NCBI GenBank assembly: GCA_001464385.1 | Contig: LNFB01000049.1 | Location: 1-35,817 of the forward strand | Length of the DNA stretch: 35,817 bases | Reading direction: 5' to 3' | DNA from: Deltaproteobacteria bacterium Ga0077550 | GTDB taxonomy: Bacteria; Myxococcota_A; Polyangia; Nannocystales; Nannocystaceae | Shown here: in pieces, positions 1-7,302 of the stretch | Layout of the letters: every line of letters starts with the position of its first letter | Numbering within the stretch: the stretch's first letter is position 1 | Notes under the pieces: generated by a model | Database searches by the model: none | Told to the model about the DNA's origin: nothing | What the model saw: only the letters and a program-made list of their open reading frames with translations | Translations under genes and position numbers: made by a program

Positions 1-1200
1 GATGGCGAGCGCGTGGACCGAGTTGATGGCGCCCTCGGTGGGGACGCCGATCGACCACGCCCGCTCGCCGTCGCGATGGAGGGCCACCACCTCGACCCGA
101 TCGAGGTTGGTGCCGACGAGGATGATCGTCCCGTCGCAGGCGACGACGACCCCGCCGATCTGATCGGGGAGCTGCGTGTCGATGGCGAAGCTCGGGCTGC
201 CATCGGCGCCGAAGGCCCGCACGAAGCCCGGCGCCTGGGATCCCCGCCCGACGACGACGACCTCGTCGCTCGGGCCGATGGCGAGCGACTCGACGCGCGG
301 CCTGTCACCCCGCACGGCCGCGAAGTCGCGGACCGAACCGTCCCTCGCGATGGCGTACACCATGCCGCCCTGCTCGCCGACGCCCGGGTAGGCGTCCGTC
401 AGCACCCTGGCCTCGCCGTCGGACGTCAACGCGAAGCCGCGCAGCTCGAACCCCGCGGCGCCGACACCCGACGTGTGCCGCAGGACGTTGCCGAACCCGT
501 CGAACTCGACGAGCTGTAGCTCGTCCATCTGCACCCCGAGGTCGCCGGTCGCGAGCAGGTGCAGGTGACCGTCGTCGTCGATCGCGAGCGCACCGCGACG
601 TTGATCGTTGGGCCACGTCGGATCCGCCGGGTCGCTCTCGAGCTCCCAACGCCAGCGATGGCGACCATCGGCCTCGTACGCGAGCAGCACGAGGCGGCTG
701 TCGACGTACGTCCAGGTCTCGGCGTGCACCTCGGAGAGGTTCTCGCGCGCGAGCGCGTAGGGGTGTCCGAGTGCATCGACGACGACGCCGAGCGGGTGAT
801 CCCCGAGCCCGCTCCCGGCGTACGCGTCGATCCAGCGCGGCGCGAGGCCCGGGTCGTATCGGACGAGCAACACGTCCGCGTCGGTCGTCGGGTCGCTCCA
901 CGAGGCGTGGGCCGCGACCACGTCACCGTCGGGCGCGATCGCTACCGAGCGACCGGTAGAGAGTCTCGGGTCCACCGCCGACCACGAGCTCGCGCGCACC
1001 AAGGGTGCCTGCGCCCACGCGCCGCTGCACGCGGGCGCGTCCGACGTCGTCGAGTCGGTGCCGCTGCCGTCGGTCGCATCCGACGACGAGGACGACGAGG
1101 TCGGTGCGTCCGTCGATCCGCTGCCGTCGGCGGCAGGTGGGGCGGCGAGATCGGACGAGCACGCCGCGAGCAGGGCGATCGCCGCGGCGGCTGACCTCAT
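1..1200 (-). CDS. Secreted propeller-like lipoprotein, 3' end outside window
   Basis: 400 codons are visible and the reading frame is open to the window edge, so the C-terminus is missing. The protein begins MRSAAAAIALLAAC, a short lipoprotein signal peptide with the lipidated cysteine at residue 14, followed by a Ser/Thr/Asp-rich linker to about residue 50. The rest shows repeated short beta-strand units of the type AIDDDGHLHLLATGDLG, ALTSDGEARVLTDAY and AIGPSDEVVVVGRG, each a 'data-strand, DG turn, strand' blade as in SBBP or NHL-like beta-propellers. The specific family is inferred from pattern only; ligand and function are unknown. Its ATG overlaps the stop of the upstream Kazal-domain gene (ATGA), so the two are probably translationally coupled and co-transcribed. 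Confidence 0.85.
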   Translation of the reverse strand, partial: MRSAAAAIALLAACSSDLAAPPAADGSGSTDAPTSSSSSSDATDGSGTDSTTSDAPACSGAWAQAPLVRASSWSAVDPRLSTGRSVAIAPDGDVVAAHASWSDPTTDADVLLVRYDPGLAPRWIDAYAGSGLGDHPLGVVVDALGHPYALARENLSEVHAETWTYVDSRLVLLAYEADGRHRWRWELESDPADPTWPNDQRRGALAIDDDGHLHLLATGDLGVQMDELQLVEFDGFGNVLRHTSGVGAAGFELRGFALTSDGEARVLTDAYPGVGEQGGMVYAIARDGSVRDFAAVRGDRPRVESLAIGPSDEVVVVGRGSQAPGFVRAFGADGSPSFAIDTQLPDQIGGVVVACDGTIILVGTNLDRVEVVALHRDGERAWSIGVPTEGAINSVHALAI

Positions 1201-2018
1201 CGACGTCTCCGCGGCCGGCCGAAGACCAGCAGCACCAGCGCCCACGCGGCGGTGGGGCTGGACGTCACGCGGCAGCCGCTGCTCGGCGTCGTGCGGTCGT
1301 CGACGCCCCCGTCCGTGGCGGTGCTCGCCGGGCCCGTGCTGCCACCCGAGGTCGTGCCCGTCGTCGCGGTGCCCGTCGTCGCGCCGGTGGTGTCGCTCGA
1401 GCTACCCGTCGACGTGCCGGGCGCGGGCCAGTCGGTCGCGTTGCCCTCCGTGTTCGCATCGCAGATGCCCTCGTGCGCGACCCCGACGCCCGCGCAGTCC
1501 GTGGCGGTGCATGCGTTCGCGTAGGTGATCCCATCCGTGCCGCACACGGGCATGACGGTGTCGTCGCACGGGCAGTAGTTGGGCTGGATGCGCGTGTGCT
1601 CGGCGACCGACAGGCCGCTGGTGGCAATCCACTCCGCCGCGGAGGCGTCGTCGATCGCGGGCACGCGCGCCGCGTTCTGCGTGCGCGCGATCGCCTCGGC
1701 GGTCGCGCGAGCACCCGACGCGATCATCAGGTGTCCGACCGCGCACGCTGTCCCCTCGTCGTCGATGAAGATCGGCACGCGCTCGGCGTAGGCACGATTG
1801 CGCGGGAAGGTGCCGCGCGTGGCGTAGCGATGGAGCTCGTCCAGGTGGCGCGCCCGCGCCTCCCGCAGCGCCGGGTCCATGCCGTCGACATCGGCCGCCC
1901 GGAGCTCGGCCTCGACCTGCGCGAGATGTCGCTGGATGCGGATGCGATCGGCGTCGCGGGGGCCGACGATTCCCGCGGCGAGCGCAAGCGGAACGAATGC
2001 GGCCATCCCACCCGACAT
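1197..2018 (-). CDS. Kazal-domain protein with MYXO-CTERM anchor
   Basis: 273 residues from the chosen ATG. The N-terminus (MSGGMAAFVPLALAAGIVG) is a short export signal. The middle region (about 30-135) contains RVPIFIDDEGTACAVGHLMI and later WIATSGLSVAEHTRIQPNYC, a pattern I associate with secreted hypothetical proteins of myxobacteria and Bacteroidetes but cannot name. It is followed by a Kazal-type serine protease inhibitor module: CPCDDTVMPVCGTDGITY, then ANAC and closing cysteines. A Ser/Thr/Gly linker leads to a C-terminal SSGC motif, hydrophobic helix and RPRRRR end, which is the MYXO-CTERM sorting-tail layout (cleavage and surface anchoring). The open frame extends 69 codons further upstream, but the chosen ATG lies 6 nt after a TACCCT hexamer and the upstream part has no protein-like character. 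An ATG nine bases further in (MAAF) is an alternative. Confidence 0.85.
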   Translation of the reverse strand: MSGGMAAFVPLALAAGIVGPRDADRIRIQRHLAQVEAELRAADVDGMDPALREARARHLDELHRYATRGTFPRNRAYAERVPIFIDDEGTACAVGHLMIASGARATAEAIARTQNAARVPAIDDASAAEWIATSGLSVAEHTRIQPNYCPCDDTVMPVCGTDGITYANACTATDCAGVGVAHEGICDANTEGNATDWPAPGTSTGSSSDTTGATTGTATTGTTSGGSTGPASTATDGGVDDRTTPSSGCRVTSSPTAAWALVLLVFGRPRRRR

Positions 2019-2024
2019 CGGGAC

Positions 2025-2030
2025 AGGGTA
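2025..2030 (-). promoter_or_regulatory. -10-like hexamer TACCCT, probable leaderless start
   Basis: TACCCT lies 6 nt upstream of the ATG at 2018 and no Shine-Dalgarno sequence is seen. Transcription would begin at or next to the start codon. No convincing -35 box. Confidence 0.5.
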
Positions 2031-2079
2031 GCAGCGAAACGACCGCGTGGGTCTCGAACGGGCGTGGGGCGAACATCCG

Positions 2080-2883
2080 GTGCATGGATCCCGCGCGCGT
2101 TCGCGGGGACTACCCAGCGTGGTCCTCGTCGCCTCGCTCGCGTGGATGCTCGCAACGAGCCCGCACGTCGCGACCGCAACGGCGCACGTCGATGCCCCGC
2201 GCGCGGGCCCGGCCGCGCCCAGCAATCGCGACTACGACGGGCCACGTGCCGTCGCGGCGCCGGTTCCGCCCGACCCACCACCGCCGGCGTCGCGGCCATG
2301 TTTGCTGGACCCTCCCCGCGAGGGGCGCACTCGCATCCCCGAGCGTCGCCGTCGCTTCGGCGAGGTCTATGCGGGGCTCGCCGCCGGCACCTGGGCGATC
2401 GGGCTCGGCATCGCGGCACGCCGCTGGTGGACCACCCGCTGCCCCTCCTATGCGACGATCGGCGACGACTGTGGCGACGTCGAGGACGAGTTCTTCGCGG
2501 TGCTCCAGACCGTCGCGAATCTGCACGCGCTCGCCTTCGCGGGCGCGTCGTCCGGCATGTTCGGTCGTCGCGCGCACGACTCGCGTCGTTCGCGGGTCCG
2601 CCAGGTGGTCGCGGGCACGACGAGCTTGACCCTTGGCGCGGCGTTGGGCGTCACCGCCTACGTGCTACCGCTCGTCGCGTCGCCCTCGGACATCCGCGGG
2701 TACACCCGGCTGTGGGCCGGCGAGATAGCGATCGCCGAAGTCGGCGGTCTCGCTGCGATCGCCGGTACGGTGCTGCTCGCTCGCGTCGTCAGTCAGCGAC
2801 GCGTCGCGCGTCGACGGCGGGTCGAGCTGGATCTCGCGCCCGGTCGAACGGGTGCCGGGTTCACGCTACGCGGCCGATTCTGA
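2080..2883 (+). CDS. Hypothetical membrane protein
   Basis: I do not recognise the family. With the GTG at 2080 the product has 267 residues: an Arg-containing start, a hydrophobic stretch (PSVVLVASLAWMLATS) resembling a signal peptide or first membrane segment, a Pro-rich linker, then further hydrophobic segments (VYAGLAAGTWAIGLGIAA, the region around GTTSLTLGAALGVTAYVLPL, and AEVGGLAAIAGTVLLARVV). It ends in a basic, strand-like tail (VELDLAPGRTGAGFTLRGRF), a C-terminus often seen in myxobacterial proteins that finish with an outer-surface strand. GTG at 2047 and GTG at 2119 are alternative starts. It is divergent from the Kazal-domain gene and shares a short intergenic region with it. Confidence 0.7.
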   Translation: MHGSRARSRGLPSVVLVASLAWMLATSPHVATATAHVDAPRAGPAAPSNRDYDGPRAVAAPVPPDPPPPASRPCLLDPPREGRTRIPERRRRFGEVYAGLAAGTWAIGLGIAARRWWTTRCPSYATIGDDCGDVEDEFFAVLQTVANLHALAFAGASSGMFGRRAHDSRRSRVRQVVAGTTSLTLGAALGVTAYVLPLVASPSDIRGYTRLWAGEIAIAEVGGLAAIAGTVLLARVVSQRRVARRRRVELDLAPGRTGAGFTLRGRF

Positions 2884-2916
2884 GCGAGCACGTCGGCGTT
2901 GCGCACGCCCGTTCAC

Positions 2917-2945
2917 TTGACGCGGTGGCACTTCCCTCCTAGCCT
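2917..2945 (+). promoter_or_regulatory. Sigma70-type promoter for the repeat lipoprotein/JmjC pair
   Basis: TTGACG (2917-2922), a 17-nt spacer, then TAGCCT (2940-2945): the best sigma70-like promoter in the window. The expected start of transcription is near 2952, giving a short leader with GGAGG at 2959-2963, 7 nt before the ATG at 2971. Confidence 0.7.
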
Positions 2946-2970
2946 GCAATCGTTGGATGGAGGTTGGTAG

Positions 2971-3357
2971 ATGGCTGAACGATCGAAGCTCACCCCGTTG
3001 CCGAGCGTCGCTGGCATGATTCGCGTGGTCGCGGGCTCCATGCTCGCCCTCAGCCCGCTGGCGTGCGGCAAGGACGATGGTGACGGTGTCTCCGGCACGT
3101 CGTCCTCCGGCGACGAGGCGCCGAACGCCACGGCCGACGACGCGACGTTCACCGGCGACGAGGCGCCGAACGCCACGGCCGACGCCGCGACGCTCACCGG
3201 CGACGAGGCGCCCAATGCCACGATCGGCGATTCGTCGAGCGGCGGGACCGAGGGCGAGACGGGCAGTACCGGGGGCAGCGGCGATACGGGGAGCACCGGC
3301 GACACTGGCACCGAGTCCGGCTCGGAGGGCGGCTCGAGCTCGTCCACGGGGGTGTAG
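2971..3357 (+). CDS. Small lipoprotein with 15-residue Asp/Asn repeats
   Basis: 128 residues. The N-terminal signal ends LALSPLAC with the lipidated Cys at residue 32. ATG at 2971 is chosen because GGAGG precedes it at ideal spacing; the internal ATG at 3016 would also give a signal peptide. The mature part is entirely low complexity: a repeat GDEAPNATADDATFT, then GDEAPNATADAATLT, then a third partial copy, followed by a Gly/Thr/Ser/Glu tail (TGGSGDTGSTGDTGTE). There is no folded domain. The stop codon is 2 nt before the ATG of the JmjC/cupin gene, so both come from one promoter. Inference: the repeated Asp/Asn-containing unit could be the substrate of that oxygenase. It could equally be an ordinary disordered surface lipoprotein. 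Confidence 0.85.
   Translation: MAERSKLTPLPSVAGMIRVVAGSMLALSPLACGKDDGDGVSGTSSSGDEAPNATADDATFTGDEAPNATADAATLTGDEAPNATIGDSSSGGTEGETGSTGGSGDTGSTGDTGTESGSEGGSSSSTGV
3109..3222 (+). repeat. 45-nt in-frame tandem repeat
   Basis: Two full units (3109-3153 and 3154-3198) and a partial third encode GDEAPNAT-containing 15-residue repeats in the small lipoprotein. Units 1 and 2 differ at only a few bases. Confidence 0.85.
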
Positions 3358-3359
3358 CC

Positions 3360-4394
3360 ATGCCGCTCGACATCTCCGCGGGAGAATCGATCGCGGTCGT
3401 CCACCCGCGATGGCGGCGATGGGCGGCCGAGAACCTCGCCCGTGGCGCGACGCTGGCGCAGGTCGAAGCGGAGCTCGTCTCCGCGGGAGTGACGGAGGTG
3501 GCGGCCCGCGAGCTCGTGGCGGCCCTCGTCGACGACGCTGCGATGTCCGTCGCGCGCGAGCTGGCCAGCCGCGTGGCGGCGCTCGAGCTGGTGCTGCGCC
3601 TTCGGCTCGATCGCTCGGCGGGTCCGCAGGCGCGCACGACCATCGAACGCACGCGGATGCCAGACGCCGCGACGTTCGTCGCCCGCCACTGGGAGACCAG
3701 CACGCCGGCGATCTTCACCGACGTCGTGACGGCGTGGCCAGCAATGACGCGGTGGGGTCGCGCCGACCTCCTCGAGCGGTTCGCGGACGTCGACGTCGAG
3801 ATCTGCGTCGGCCGCTGCACGATCGACCGCCCCGACGCCGAGTGGCGGAGCCTGCGGCGCACGGTGTCGATGCGCGAGTTCTTGGCGCGGATCGACGCGG
3901 CCTCCCCCGCCAACGACGTCTACATGATCGCCCGGAACGCCGGGTTGTGTCGCCCCGAGCTCGCGCCGCTGCTCGACGACATGGTCCTGCCGCCCGATGT
4001 CTTCGGGCCTGCGCTCGTCCCCCGGCGGCTCGGACTCTGGATCGGCGGGGCGGGCACGCACTCGCCGATGCACCACGATCTCGACGACTCGGTGCTGTGC
4101 CAGGTCGTCGGCCGCAAGCGCGTGCGCCTCGCCCCGCCCGAGGCGGTGACGCTCCTCGACGGCTCGCGCGGCGTCTACTCGTGGTGGGATCCGCGAGACC
4201 CCGAGCCCATCGACGCCGGGCCGACGCCGCTGCTCGAGTTCGTGCTCGAGCCCGGCGAGATGCTCTACATCCCCTCGGGCTGGTGGCACCAGGTCGACGC
4301 GCTCGACTTCAGCATCAGCGTGAACGCGCTGCACTTCGCCTGGCCCAACGACCACGCGTGGTATCTGCCCGGCCGCGCGCTGCGTGGGAGGTGA
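3360..4394 (+). CDS. JmjC/cupin-8 Fe(II)/2-oxoglutarate oxygenase
   Basis: 344 residues. The C-terminal two thirds match the cupin-8/JmjC hydroxylase fold (FIH-like): THSPMHHDLDD supplies the HxD iron ligands (H238, D240), followed by QVVGRKRVRLAPP, and LYIPSGWWHQV supplies the distal His (H310). Such enzymes hydroxylate side chains, often Asn, Asp, His or Arg, using iron, O2 and 2-oxoglutarate. The first 90 residues are a separate helical region (AAENLARGATLAQVEAEL), probably a substrate or partner module. No signal peptide, so it is cytoplasmic. It follows the repeat lipoprotein by 2 nt, which makes that protein the obvious candidate substrate before export (inference). The stop overlaps a possible GTG start at 4391. 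Confidence 0.9.
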   Translation: MPLDISAGESIAVVHPRWRRWAAENLARGATLAQVEAELVSAGVTEVAARELVAALVDDAAMSVARELASRVAALELVLRLRLDRSAGPQARTTIERTRMPDAATFVARHWETSTPAIFTDVVTAWPAMTRWGRADLLERFADVDVEICVGRCTIDRPDAEWRSLRRTVSMREFLARIDAASPANDVYMIARNAGLCRPELAPLLDDMVLPPDVFGPALVPRRLGLWIGGAGTHSPMHHDLDDSVLCQVVGRKRVRLAPPEAVTLLDGSRGVYSWWDPRDPEPIDAGPTPLLEFVLEPGEMLYIPSGWWHQVDALDFSISVNALHFAWPNDHAWYLPGRALRGR

Positions 4395-4903
4395 GCTCAT
4401 CTCGGGTCGCGCCCAGCACCGACGTGAGCACGACGCTCGGGGACGCGTTCTCCGACCCGGAGACGGTCCGCGTCGCGATCGCTTCACTCATCGACGCTGC
4501 GCGCGAGCGCACCAAGACGAAGACCCCGGCCCGCCGCCCACGAATCACCGCCGTCGTCGTCGACCCACCAGCACCACGAGCCCGATCGCCGCGCCCCACC
4601 CCGCGCTCCACCCCGTCGCCCCACTCCGACAACCACACCCACCACCATCATCCTCCTCGGCGGCGCCGCTGCCCGCAGTTCCCCCGCCGGTGTCGTCCAC
4701 CGCGGCCGTCGTCGCGCCACCGCTCGCGCCGTCGCCCCCCGATCCCGCGTCCCCCGAGCCATCGTCGCCGGCGGTCCCGTCGGCGGCCCCGCCGTCGTCG
4801 CTGCTCCCGCCACCATCGTCCCCTCCACCACAATCATCGATCTGATCATCCAACGGTCCGCACGGGTTCTCGCCCGCGCCGGCGTACGCCCCGCGGAACG
4901 TGA
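4391..4903 (+). CDS. Doubtful ORF or gene remnant after the JmjC gene
   Basis: A GTG at 4391 overlaps the JmjC stop (GTGA) behind a GGGAG stretch. The first 50 or so codons have ordinary protein character (VSTTLGDAFSDPETVRVAIA, then SLIDAARERTKTKTPARRP). After about 4550 the frame is only the complement of the Gly/Asp-rich tail of the convergent beta-helix gene (His/Pro/Arg runs). I read it as either a short coupled peptide whose stop has been lost or the remnant of a longer gene cut off here. Codons 1-50 may be real; the remainder is probably not coding. Confidence 0.2.
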   Translation: MSSSRVAPSTDVSTTLGDAFSDPETVRVAIASLIDAARERTKTKTPARRPRITAVVVDPPAPRARSPRPTPRSTPSPHSDNHTHHHHPPRRRRCPQFPRRCRPPRPSSRHRSRRRPPIPRPPSHRRRRSRRRPRRRRCSRHHRPLHHNHRSDHPTVRTGSRPRRRTPRGT

Positions 4904-6149
4904 GCTCGCCCTTCGACGCGCCGTTGAAGTCGCGATCCCACGCGGCATCCCCCGCGAACTTCGCCAGGTCCAGCGGCGTGCCCTCGACCGCGTCGGGCAG
5001 CGGATAGAAGTCCATCGCGCCGAGCATCGCCACGGGGTTGTTCAAGTACTCCGCCGCGTCGGCCTCGGCGCCGACGATGTTGTCGCGCGCGTCGGCGATC
5101 GGCCCCGAGATCGGCGTGCCCGCGAACACGAGGTTGCCGACCACGCCGTCGTCCTCGCTCGCCATCTCGGAGAACGCGATGCCGGTGCCCCCACCGAACA
5201 CGGTGTTGTTGTAGACGTAGCCCAGCGCGACCGACTTGCCCTGGTGCGCCGTGACCACCAGCGCCGCGAAGCTGGGCGACCCGCCGATGAAGAGGTTGTC
5301 GTGGATCGAGACCCGCCCGGTCGCCTGCAGCAGCGCCTCGCGGGGGTTGCTGAACAGCAGGTTGCCGTGGATCTCGTAGACGTCCTGCGCACCCGGGCCC
5401 GCGCCCGGGAACCCGCCGACCAGCAGGTTGGGGCGATCGCCGTCGGGGCTCTCGCGATCGTCCTTGAGGAAGATGTTGTCGCGGATGACGGTGCGGTTCG
5501 GCCCCGCGGGCATCTCGGGCGCCAGCGCGTAGTCGTTCTGGTGCTTGATCTGCATGCAATAGCCGACCGGGTTCACGATCACGTTGCCCTCGATCGTGCC
5601 GGCGATGAACGGCGTGTCGCCCTCGGACCCGCCGAGGTAGATGCCGGTCCCGGGCTCGACGATCCGGTTGCCGCGGATCGTCCAGTTCCACACCGTCGTC
5701 TTGGTGTTGACGCCGACGATCTGCTGCTCGCCGGCGGGGAACCCCTGCATGAGGTTGTTCTCGATGAGGATGTCGTGCGACGGCGTGTCCTTGGCGTTCA
5801 CCGCGTCGACGGCCAGGCCACCGACGTCGATCGTGAGGTTGCGGATCGCGACGAACGCCGCGTCGTAGAGCTGCACGGTGTTGCAGCAATCCTCGCCGAC
5901 GATGACCGCGGGCTCGCCCGTGCTCGGGCCCTCGATGGTGATCCACGCATCGGCGGTGCCGTGCAGCCCGGAGATCGTCAGCCGCGTGTACGTGCCCGGC
6001 GCCAGCACCAGCGTGTCGCCGGGCTGCAGCGTCCCGAGCAGCTCGGCGTAGTTGCTCGGGTCCGCGGGAATCTCGGCCGCCGCGGCGCTGCGGGCCGACA
6101 GCAGGGCGAACAGGGGGGCGACGGGGGTGAGCCAGGGGAGTGCGCGCAT
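4545..6149 (-). CDS. Right-handed beta-helix surface protein, MYXO-CTERM
   Basis: 534 residues. Signal peptide ends around SARSAAAAEIPA (residues 18-29). Residues 25-430 form a right-handed parallel beta-helix: the entry TLQPGDTLVLAPGTYTRL is typical of PL6 chondroitinase-B-like and related lyases, followed by coils such as IRNLTIDVGG, ILIENNLMQG, WTIRGNRIVEPGTGIYLGG, VIRDNIFLKDD and VSIHDNLFIGG. A Gly/Asp/Ser linker (about 440-500) leads to GGGCGCRSGATGWSAGW, a hydrophobic helix and VGRRRRR: a clear MYXO-CTERM sorting tail, so the protein is probably displayed on the cell surface. Polysaccharide lyase activity is plausible, but I cannot identify catalytic residues with certainty. ATG chosen at the signal peptide; no good Shine-Dalgarno precedes it. 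Confidence 0.9.
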   Translation of the reverse strand: MRALPWLTPVAPLFALLSARSAAAAEIPADPSNYAELLGTLQPGDTLVLAPGTYTRLTISGLHGTADAWITIEGPSTGEPAVIVGEDCCNTVQLYDAAFVAIRNLTIDVGGLAVDAVNAKDTPSHDILIENNLMQGFPAGEQQIVGVNTKTTVWNWTIRGNRIVEPGTGIYLGGSEGDTPFIAGTIEGNVIVNPVGYCMQIKHQNDYALAPEMPAGPNRTVIRDNIFLKDDRESPDGDRPNLLVGGFPGAGPGAQDVYEIHGNLLFSNPREALLQATGRVSIHDNLFIGGSPSFAALVVTAHQGKSVALGYVYNNTVFGGGTGIAFSEMASEDDGVVGNLVFAGTPISGPIADARDNIVGAEADAAEYLNNPVAMLGAMDFYPLPDAVEGTPLDLAKFAGDAAWDRDFNGASKGELTFRGAYAGAGENPCGPLDDQIDDCGGGDDGGGSSDDGGAADGTAGDDGSGDAGSGGDGASGGATTAAVDDTGGGTAGSGAAEEDDGGGCGCRSGATGWSAGWGAAIGLVVLVGRRRRR

Positions 6150-6209
6150 GGGGTTCCAGTCGATCGTCGATCGGGCCCGCGCAAACGGCTCACCGCCGGT
6201 CGCGGGGCC

Positions 6210-6866
6210 TCACGCGGCCGCGCGGGACGCCCGCCACGAGGCCTCGATCATCGCATGTTCGATCCCGGCCCGGATGAACTCGCCCGACGTCATGTCGAGC
6301 ACCGTGGTCGCGAGCCGGCCGGGGTTCTGGTAGCGGACCGGCCCCCCCGGGATCACGAGGTCGACGCCCTGCTGGATCGAGTCGGGCACCTCGTCGAGGG
6401 TGTAGTTGTTGCCGGCGAAGGCGAGGTTCGCCGAGGAGCCGAGGACGAGGCGTCCGTCCGCGAGGGCGAGCTCGGCGATCGCCGAGACCAGCGCACCGGC
6501 GTTGAGGAAGGTCGCGATCGTACCGTGACTGGTCGCCTGCACGCGCGCGTAGGGGGACAGCCGCTCGAGCAGCATCGATTGCCGGCGCACGGGGTTGACC
6601 ACGGCGATCGGGGTCCGCGTGCGGATCCCGTCGAGCCAGGAGCGTGCCCTCTGGTCGGGCAGCACCGCGACGTCGTCGAGGATCGCCGCGTTCGCGACCG
6701 TCACGCACGGCTTGCTGCGGGGGCGGCCCTTCAGCTCGTAGATCCTCGCGATCGCCGGCTCGGTGCAGGCGACCAGCCCGTAGCCGACATCGGTGGGCAG
6801 GAGCACGACGCCGCCGTCGCACAGGGTTCGATAGGCGTTCGACGCATGGTCTCGGTCTTGGCTCAC
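6210..6866 (-). CDS. YrdC/Sua5-family protein (threonylcarbamoyl-AMP synthase-like)
   Basis: 218 residues, starting with GTG. The YrdC fold is clear: DGGVVLLPTDVGYGLVA (residues 18-34), YELKGRPRSKPCVTV with the KxR and Lys residues that contact nucleotide and carbamoyl-phosphate-derived groups, and LGSSANLAFAGN, the conserved SxAN segment. Family members make L-threonylcarbamoyl-AMP from Thr, bicarbonate and ATP for tRNA t6A37 modification (TsaC/Sua5), or transfer carbamoyl groups in other pathways. Length fits the short TsaC/YrdC type without a Sua5 C-terminal domain. The middle (residues 75-120) is unusual and I cannot exclude a paralogue with another role. It lies 48 nt downstream of the RRM gene on the same strand, a suggestive pairing of two RNA-related genes. 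Confidence 0.85.
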   Translation of the reverse strand: MSQDRDHASNAYRTLCDGGVVLLPTDVGYGLVACTEPAIARIYELKGRPRSKPCVTVANAAILDDVAVLPDQRARSWLDGIRTRTPIAVVNPVRRQSMLLERLSPYARVQATSHGTIATFLNAGALVSAIAELALADGRLVLGSSANLAFAGNNYTLDEVPDSIQQGVDLVIPGGPVRYQNPGRLATTVLDMTSGEFIRAGIEHAMIEASWRASRAAA

Positions 6867-6914
6867 GACTACGAGAGGCGCGGACGACGGCCGATGTGAC
6901 GCGCCCGGCCTCGC

Positions 6915-7196
6915 TCACAGTGCGGGTGTGACGCGCAGGCGCTTGCCGTCGAGGGAGCGACCATCGAGGGCCAGCTGGGCGTCGATCGCCGCGCGCGGCT
7001 CCTCGAAGCTGACGTAGCCGAAGCCGCGGCACCTCGCGGTGCGGCCGTCGCAGACGACGCGGACCGCGGCGATCTCCCCGAAGTCCTCGAACAGGGCGCG
7101 CAGGGCCCCGACGTCGGCGTCGTGGCCGATGCCCCCAACGTAGAGCGTGTAGCAGTGGGCGGTGGCGAGCACGGACTTGGTGTGCCCGAGCCCCAT
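6915..7196 (-). CDS. RRM-domain RNA-binding protein
   Basis: 93 residues comprising a single RNA recognition motif: RNP2 as LYVGGI (residues 18-23), RNP1 as CRGFGYVSF (residues 52-60), and the usual beta-alpha-beta order with ALRALFEDFGEIAAVRVV between them. Bacterial single-RRM proteins are small cytoplasmic RNA binders, cold-inducible in some cyanobacteria. The ATG start gives 15 residues ahead of the domain; a GTG at codon 9 is an alternative. Upstream of the ATG is a run of G residues (GGGGG) but no spaced Shine-Dalgarno. It is followed by the YrdC-family gene and is divergent from the propeller lipoprotein at 7303. Confidence 0.9.
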   Translation of the reverse strand: MGLGHTKSVLATAHCYTLYVGGIGHDADVGALRALFEDFGEIAAVRVVCDGRTARCRGFGYVSFEEPRAAIDAQLALDGRSLDGKRLRVTPAL

Positions 7197-7274
7197 CCCC
7201 CGTTACAGGCCGGCGTCACTTTTTCCGCGCCGTGCCCCGCCGCGCGCGCCGCCAGCGAAGGACTCGCAGGGGTT

Positions 7275-7280
7275 TACCAT
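7275..7280 (+). promoter_or_regulatory. -10-like TACCAT for the 7303 lipoprotein
   Basis: TTTACCAT ends 22 nt before the ATG at 7303, and GAGGGG (7292-7297) is a Shine-Dalgarno-like site. This start therefore appears to have a short leader rather than being leaderless. Confidence 0.4.
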
Positions 7281-7302
7281 TCAAGGGCTCCGAGGGGATT
7301 CG

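Noticed and set aside
3109..3222. CRISPR-like direct repeats.
   Set aside because: Units are contiguous, 45 nt, in frame and without unique spacers; it is a coding minisatellite.
6161..6173. CGATCGTCGATCG palindrome upstream of the beta-helix gene.
   Set aside because: Short CGATCG-type words are frequent in this DNA, so it is weak evidence for an operator.
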